From Paenibacillus phytorum (lineage in GTDB: Bacteria > Bacillota > Bacilli > Paenibacillales > NBRC-103111), in contig NZ_WHOA01000089.1 of the NCBI RefSeq assembly GCF_013141715.1, forward strand, positions 124,001 through 188,000: a stretch of 64,000 nt of DNA, written 5' to 3'. The notes under the pieces are model-generated. The model made no database searches. It worked only from the letters and a program-made list of their open reading frames with translations, and was not told the DNA's origin. A program made the position numbers and the translations under genes. This document shows positions 61,030 through 64,000 of this stretch, in pieces. Positions within the stretch are counted from its first letter, which is position 1. Each line of letters opens with the position of its first letter.

Positions 61030-61443
61030 CTATTTCACCCGATGGGCAGCTGCTGTTTCTTCTTCAACCGGTTTATCTGCCAGTTTAAAATGAACATCAT
61101 GAATATGAACGTTGACTTCAACAACGTTTAAGCCTGTCATCGATTCAATTGCCTGCTTCACATTTTGTTGAATGTCGCTTGCAACCTCAGGAATTCGATT
61201 GCCATATTCAATAATGATGGAGACGTCAATGGCTGCTTCACGTTGTCCGACTTCTACCTTTACGCCTTTGGACAAATTCTTACGTCCAAGCAATTCAGCA
61301 ATGCCGCCAGCTAATCCGCCACTCATCCCCGCTACTCCTTGCACTTCCACCGTTGCCAAACCGGCAATGATTTCGATAACCTCGGGGGCAATTTGGATGC
61401 TGCCCATGTCTGTTTTGACGTAATCCGGAGCGATTGTGCTCAT
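61030..61443 (-). CDS. Asp23/Gls24 family envelope stress protein (YqhY-like)
   Basis: The 137-residue protein is a DUF322 domain: PEVIEIIAGLATVEVQGVAGMSGGLAGGIAELLGRKNLSKGVKVEVGQREAAIDVSIIIEYGNRIPEVASDIQQNVKQAIESMTGLNVVEVNVHIHDVHF. In B. subtilis YqhY follows accC and is thought to influence acetyl-CoA carboxylase activity. Here it lies after accC too. Its leader has three hairpin repeats in tandem. It starts the asp23-amaP-DUF2273 group. Confidence 0.93.
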   Translation of the reverse strand: MSTIAPDYVKTDMGSIQIAPEVIEIIAGLATVEVQGVAGMSGGLAGGIAELLGRKNLSKGVKVEVGQREAAIDVSIIIEYGNRIPEVASDIQQNVKQAIESMTGLNVVEVNVHIHDVHFKLADKPVEEETAAAHRVK

Positions 61444-61450
61444 TGTGGCA

Positions 61451-61488
61451 CCTCCCTAGAGTTTGTGAAACAAACTTTCTTCGTAAGC
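61451..61488 (-). repeat. Leader hairpin repeat, asp23 copy 1
   Basis: GCTTACGAAGAA, stem AGTTTG-TTTCA-CAAACT, then CTAGGGAGG, eight bases before the asp23-like ATG. Confidence 0.7.
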
Positions 61489-61494
61489 ATTTTC

Positions 61495-61529
61495 TTGAGT
61501 TTTGCGCCAGCAAAACTGGCGTCGTAAGC
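61495..61529 (-). repeat. Leader hairpin repeat, asp23 copy 2
   Basis: GCTTACGACGCC, stem AGTTTTGC-TGGC-GCAAAACT, then CAA. It sits 7 bp upstream of copy 1. Confidence 0.75.
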
Positions 61530-61535
61530 ATAACT

Positions 61536-61565
61536 GTGTTTGTGAAACAAGCTTGTTTCACATGC
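61536..61565 (-). repeat. Leader hairpin repeat, asp23 copy 3 (degenerate)
   Basis: GCATGTGAAACAAGCTTGTTTCACAAAC: the stem GTGAAACAAGCTTGTTTCAC is a perfect palindrome, longer than in other copies, and the tail is lost. It may be a variant or an unrelated palindrome. Confidence 0.45.
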
Positions 61566-61648
61566 TTTCCCTTGCTTGATCCATGGTTTGGATAAGCCAT
61601 CTTAATTTATTACTATACCATTTCGCCAAAAATATGACAAATGTTTGT

Positions 61649-63007
61649 CTAAGATTCTGGATCATTGACATCGTGTTCTTCCAAGAACTTAATATCATGG
61701 TCACCCTTGATAAATTTCTTGTGCTCAAGCAGCTTCAAATGGAATGGAATCGTCGTGTTCACACCATCCACCGCAAACTCGGTGAGCGCTCTTTTCATGC
61801 GGGCAATCGCTTCTTCTCGCGTATTTCCCCAAACAATAAGCTTAGCGATCATGGAATCATAGTGAGGCGGGATTGTGTAGCCCGGATAGACCGCGCTATC
61901 AACACGAACGCCAAAACCACCTGGTGGCAAGTAGAACTTCACTTGACCCGCTGAAGGCATGAAGTTCCGATTCGGATCCTCAGCATTCACACGACACTCG
62001 ATAGCCCATCCATTGATGCGGACGTCCTCTTGTGCAAAAGATAATGGATTGCCTTCCGCTACACGAATCATCTCTTGGATGATATCAATTCCTGTAATCA
62101 TTTCGGTTACGGGATGCTCAACCTGGATTCTCGTGTTCATTTCCATGAAGTAAAAGTTACCATCAGGACCGAGTAGGAACTCAAGTGTTCCTGCACCGGA
62201 ATAATTAACGGCTTTCGCTGCACGAACGGCCGCTTGCCCCATCGCTGTGCGTGTTTCAGCTGTTAGAATTGGACAAGGAGCTTCTTCAACAAGCTTCTGT
62301 CTACGACGCTGTACGGAACAATCACGCTCACCTAAGTGAACAACATTACCGTGTTTATCCGCTATAATTTGAATCTCAACATGCTTCATGCCTGTCAAGT
62401 ATTTCTCCAAATATATACCTGCGTTGCCAAAAGCATTTTGTGCTTCTTGCTGCGCTGCCGTAATCTGCTGTACAAGTGTTTCCTCGTTCTCGGCAATACG
62501 TATACCTTTACCGCCGCCGCCTGCTGTCGCTTTAATGATGATCGGGTAACCGATATCTCTAGCAATGACGATCGCGTCGTCAATGTTCTCAACCAAGCCG
62601 TCTGAACCTGGAATGATCGGTACTCTCGCTTCTTTCATCGTTTGCTTGGCAACCGCTTTATCACCCATTCGGCTTATCGCATCTGGGGATGGACCGATAA
62701 ATGTAATATTACAGCTCTCGCAAATTTCTGCGAAGTCCGCATTTTCAGCTAAGAAGCCGTATCCTGGATGGATCGCATCACATTCTGTTAGCGTAGCAAC
62801 ACTCATCAAGTTTGTGAAGTTTAAATAGCTGTCCTTGGAGGCAGTCGGCCCGATACAATAGGCTTCGTCGGCTAGACGCACATGTAGCGCATCACGATCA
62901 GCTTCCGAATAAACAGCCACTGTATAAATGCCAAGCTCACGACAAGCTCGGATAATACGAACAGCAATTTCTCCGCGGTTCGCTATTAGGATTTTATGAA
63001 ATTTCAT
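61649..63007 (-). CDS. accC: Acetyl-CoA carboxylase biotin carboxylase subunit
   Basis: AccC carboxylates the biotin of AccB with ATP and bicarbonate, the first half-reaction of malonyl-CoA synthesis. The start at ATG 63007 has CTTAGGAGG seven bases upstream. It gives 452 residues with the ATP-grasp fold: [22 protein letters not shown] (4-25), [18 protein letters not shown] (glycine-rich loop), [15 protein letters not shown] and [13 protein letters not shown]. The frame runs back to 63079 through the leader repeats. Confidence 0.97.
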   Translation of the reverse strand: MKFHKILIANRGEIAVRIIRACRELGIYTVAVYSEADRDALHVRLADEAYCIGPTASKDSYLNFTNLMSVATLTECDAIHPGYGFLAENADFAEICESCNITFIGPSPDAISRMGDKAVAKQTMKEARVPIIPGSDGLVENIDDAIVIARDIGYPIIIKATAGGGGKGIRIAENEETLVQQITAAQQEAQNAFGNAGIYLEKYLTGMKHVEIQIIADKHGNVVHLGERDCSVQRRRQKLVEEAPCPILTAETRTAMGQAAVRAAKAVNYSGAGTLEFLLGPDGNFYFMEMNTRIQVEHPVTEMITGIDIIQEMIRVAEGNPLSFAQEDVRINGWAIECRVNAEDPNRNFMPSAGQVKFYLPPGGFGVRVDSAVYPGYTIPPHYDSMIAKLIVWGNTREEAIARMKRALTEFAVDGVNTTIPFHLKLLEHKKFIKGDHDIKFLEEHDVNDPES

Positions 63008-63014
63008 TATTTTT

Positions 63015-63055
63015 CCTCCTAAGAGTTTTCCGTTAGGAAAACTTGCATCATAAGC
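63015..63055 (-). repeat. Leader hairpin repeat, accC copy 1
   Basis: GCTTATGATGCA, stem AGTTTTCC-TAAC-GGAAAACT, then CTTAGGAGG at the ribosome-binding site of accC. It is the copy closest to the family consensus. Confidence 0.8.
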
Positions 63056-63060
63056 GTGTA

Positions 63061-63094
63061 CTGAGTTTTGCTCAAGCAAAACTGCATCATAAGC
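63061..63094 (-). repeat. Leader hairpin repeat, accC copy 2
   Basis: GCTTATGATGC, stem AGTTTTGC-TTGA-GCAAAACT, then CAG. It lies 6 bp upstream of copy 1, between accB and accC. Confidence 0.8.
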
Positions 63095-63111
63095 AGAAGC
63101 TTACTAATCGC

Positions 63112-63609
63112 TTACTCTGGTCTAACTAAAAATAAAGGTTGTCCGTACTCAACAAGCTGACCGTTATCTACGAGCACTTCAACGATTTCACCTTTAATTT
63201 CAGCTTCGATTTCATTCATCAATTTCATAGCTTCCACAATACAGACAACGTTTTTGTCACCTACTTTGGAGCCAACACTTACGAAAGGAGCAGAGCCAGG
63301 AGAAGCAGATTGATAGAAGGTTCCTACCATCGGTGAAACTATCTTATGTAAAGATGAGTCCTCTTGCTTAGCATGTCCATTAGTCGCAGGGATAGAAGCT
63401 TCGAGAGCGGCAGCAGGTGCTGTGTTAGCAATGTTTGCTTGACCGATCGGAGCATACGTGTGTTGAACGGGGGCCGTTACATAGACAGACTCCGTTTTAT
63501 TCGGCTTGCGAATAGAAAGGCGTGCACCTTCATTTTCGATTTCAAGCTCTTGTAAAGAGGATTGATCGACGAGTTTGATCAACTCTTTGATTTCACTCAA
63601 TTTGAACAT
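63112..63609 (-). CDS. accB: Biotin carboxyl carrier protein of acetyl-CoA carboxylase
   Basis: AccB carries biotin on the lysine of VEAMKLMNEI (about residue 131), in the C-terminal biotinyl domain VSPMVGTFYQSASPGSAPFVSVG...VGDKNVVCIVEAMKLMNEIEAE. The N-terminal half is a helix (FKLSEIKELIKLVDQSSLQELEIENEGARLSIRK) plus an Ala/Pro linker. The 165 residues are typical. GAAGGAGTGAC lies before the ATG. It is followed by accC after about 100 bp of repeats. Confidence 0.97.
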   Translation of the reverse strand: MFKLSEIKELIKLVDQSSLQELEIENEGARLSIRKPNKTESVYVTAPVQHTYAPIGQANIANTAPAAALEASIPATNGHAKQEDSSLHKIVSPMVGTFYQSASPGSAPFVSVGSKVGDKNVVCIVEAMKLMNEIEAEIKGEIVEVLVDNGQLVEYGQPLFLVRPE

Positions 63610-63693
63610 TCATGTCACTCCTTCAAGGTTGGTGAACCAGTAAAAAATGCGGTTTCATAGCCGCAACGTATGTATTATACCCATAAACGCAAG

Positions 63694-63731
63694 AAATGGA
63701 AAGAGTCCAGTTTGTCCGGACCCTTTCCATT
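63694..63731 (-). terminator. Hairpin between spoIIIAH and accB
   Basis: AATGGAAAGGGTCC and GGACTCTTTCCATT pair in a long stem on the minus strand with one mismatch. The following ATTTCTTG is only weakly T-rich, so it may be a partial terminator at the end of the spoIIIA operon. Confidence 0.5.
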
Positions 63732-63765
63732 GCCATCCTAGGCAGGCTAATCTCACCTCTTTTTA

Positions 63766-64000
63766 CTAAGGACGAACATATTGAATCTTAATATTTTCCG
63801 GACCTGTACCAAGCTCTTTCATCACCATATCAACGATTGTTACACCTTGGCTTTTCTCCAATTTATCGCTTTGAACTGTCACTTTCCACTTGTTTCCATC
63901 TTGATTAATGATGGCTTGCGGGAAGTCTTTCATAAGCACATCTTGTAAATTTTCTACTTTTTCTTGAATATCTGTCAGTTTTGCTAAGTCATTTGTCGCT
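63766..64000 (-). CDS. spoIIIAH: Stage III sporulation protein AH (C-terminal part)
   Basis: The minus strand from the window edge to a TAG at 63768-63766 reads 77 residues: LAKLTDIQEKVENLQDVL, then INQDGNKWKVTVQSDKLEKSQGVTIVDMVMKELG and IKIQYVRP at the end. SpoIIIAH has a YscJ/FliF-like domain and forms a ring with SpoIIQ that joins mother cell to forespore. The position next to accB is that of B. subtilis spoIIIAH. The N-terminal membrane part is outside the window. Confidence 0.85.
   Translation of the reverse strand, partial: ATNDLAKLTDIQEKVENLQDVLMKDFPQAIINQDGNKWKVTVQSDKLEKSQGVTIVDMVMKELGTGPENIKIQYVRP

Overview
The window reads as chromosome of a low-to-moderate GC, endospore-forming Firmicute, most likely Paenibacillus or a close relative. 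The basis is the sporulation genes (spo0A, spoIVB, spoIIM, sigF-spoIIAB-spoIIAA, spoVAA/AB/AF, a partial spoIIIAH), strong AGGAGG ribosome-binding sites, frequent GTG/TTG starts, and synteny with the Bacillus subtilis stretch from lysA to spoIIIAH. No rRNA, tRNA, insertion sequence, prophage or CRISPR array was seen. About 60 genes lie on the minus strand.

Layout. 1-1.3 kb: end of an oxidoreductase gene divergent from a LysR regulator. 1.3-9 kb: lysA, a shortened spoVA cluster, sigF operon and dacF. 9-20.7 kb: nucleoside salvage (deoA, two purine nucleoside phosphorylases, deoB), xerD, yqzK-like gene, ald, fur, spoIIM, an EndoQ-like nuclease, nudF and the FtsZ inhibitor mciZ. 20.6-31.3 kb: DUF3866 gene, an M20 peptidase, a very short prli42-like gene, the branched-chain 2-oxo acid dehydrogenase genes, and a three-gene cluster (MraY-like transferase, GT2 glycosyltransferase, SteA-like protein). 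31.4-32.9 kb: small unknown genes. 32.9-43.8 kb: a ten-gene anaerobic cobalamin operon behind a B12 riboswitch and terminator, covering sirohydrochlorin to cobyrinate a,c-diamide, in the order I recall for Bacillus megaterium. 43.8-47.7 kb: accessory genes, including a guanylate-kinase-like protein, an MBL-fold hydrolase, a YjcZ-like peptide and an XRE regulator. 47.7-64 kb: spo0A, spoIVB, recN, argR, tlyA, dxs, ispA, xseB/A, folD, nusB, DUF2273-amaP-asp23, accC, accB and the end of spoIIIAH.

The main unexplained signals are in the leaders. (1) A hairpin family, preceded by GCTTACGA-like sequence and usually followed directly by CTCTTAGGAGG, the ribosome-binding site, lies upstream of six genes (deoA, an 88-residue CPxC protein gene, folD, nusB, asp23-like, accC), sometimes as two or three tandem copies; stem pairs vary but pairing is kept. 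(2) Two copies of a different ~50-bp fold, within ~100 bp of related sequence, precede nusB and the argR-recN group; of their four core differences, two form a compensatory G-C to A-T change. Also notable: tandem purine nucleoside phosphorylases of which one has MTAP-like base-pocket residues, a spoVA cluster lacking AC/AD/AE, and a 101-bp antisense overlap of mciZ with its neighbour.
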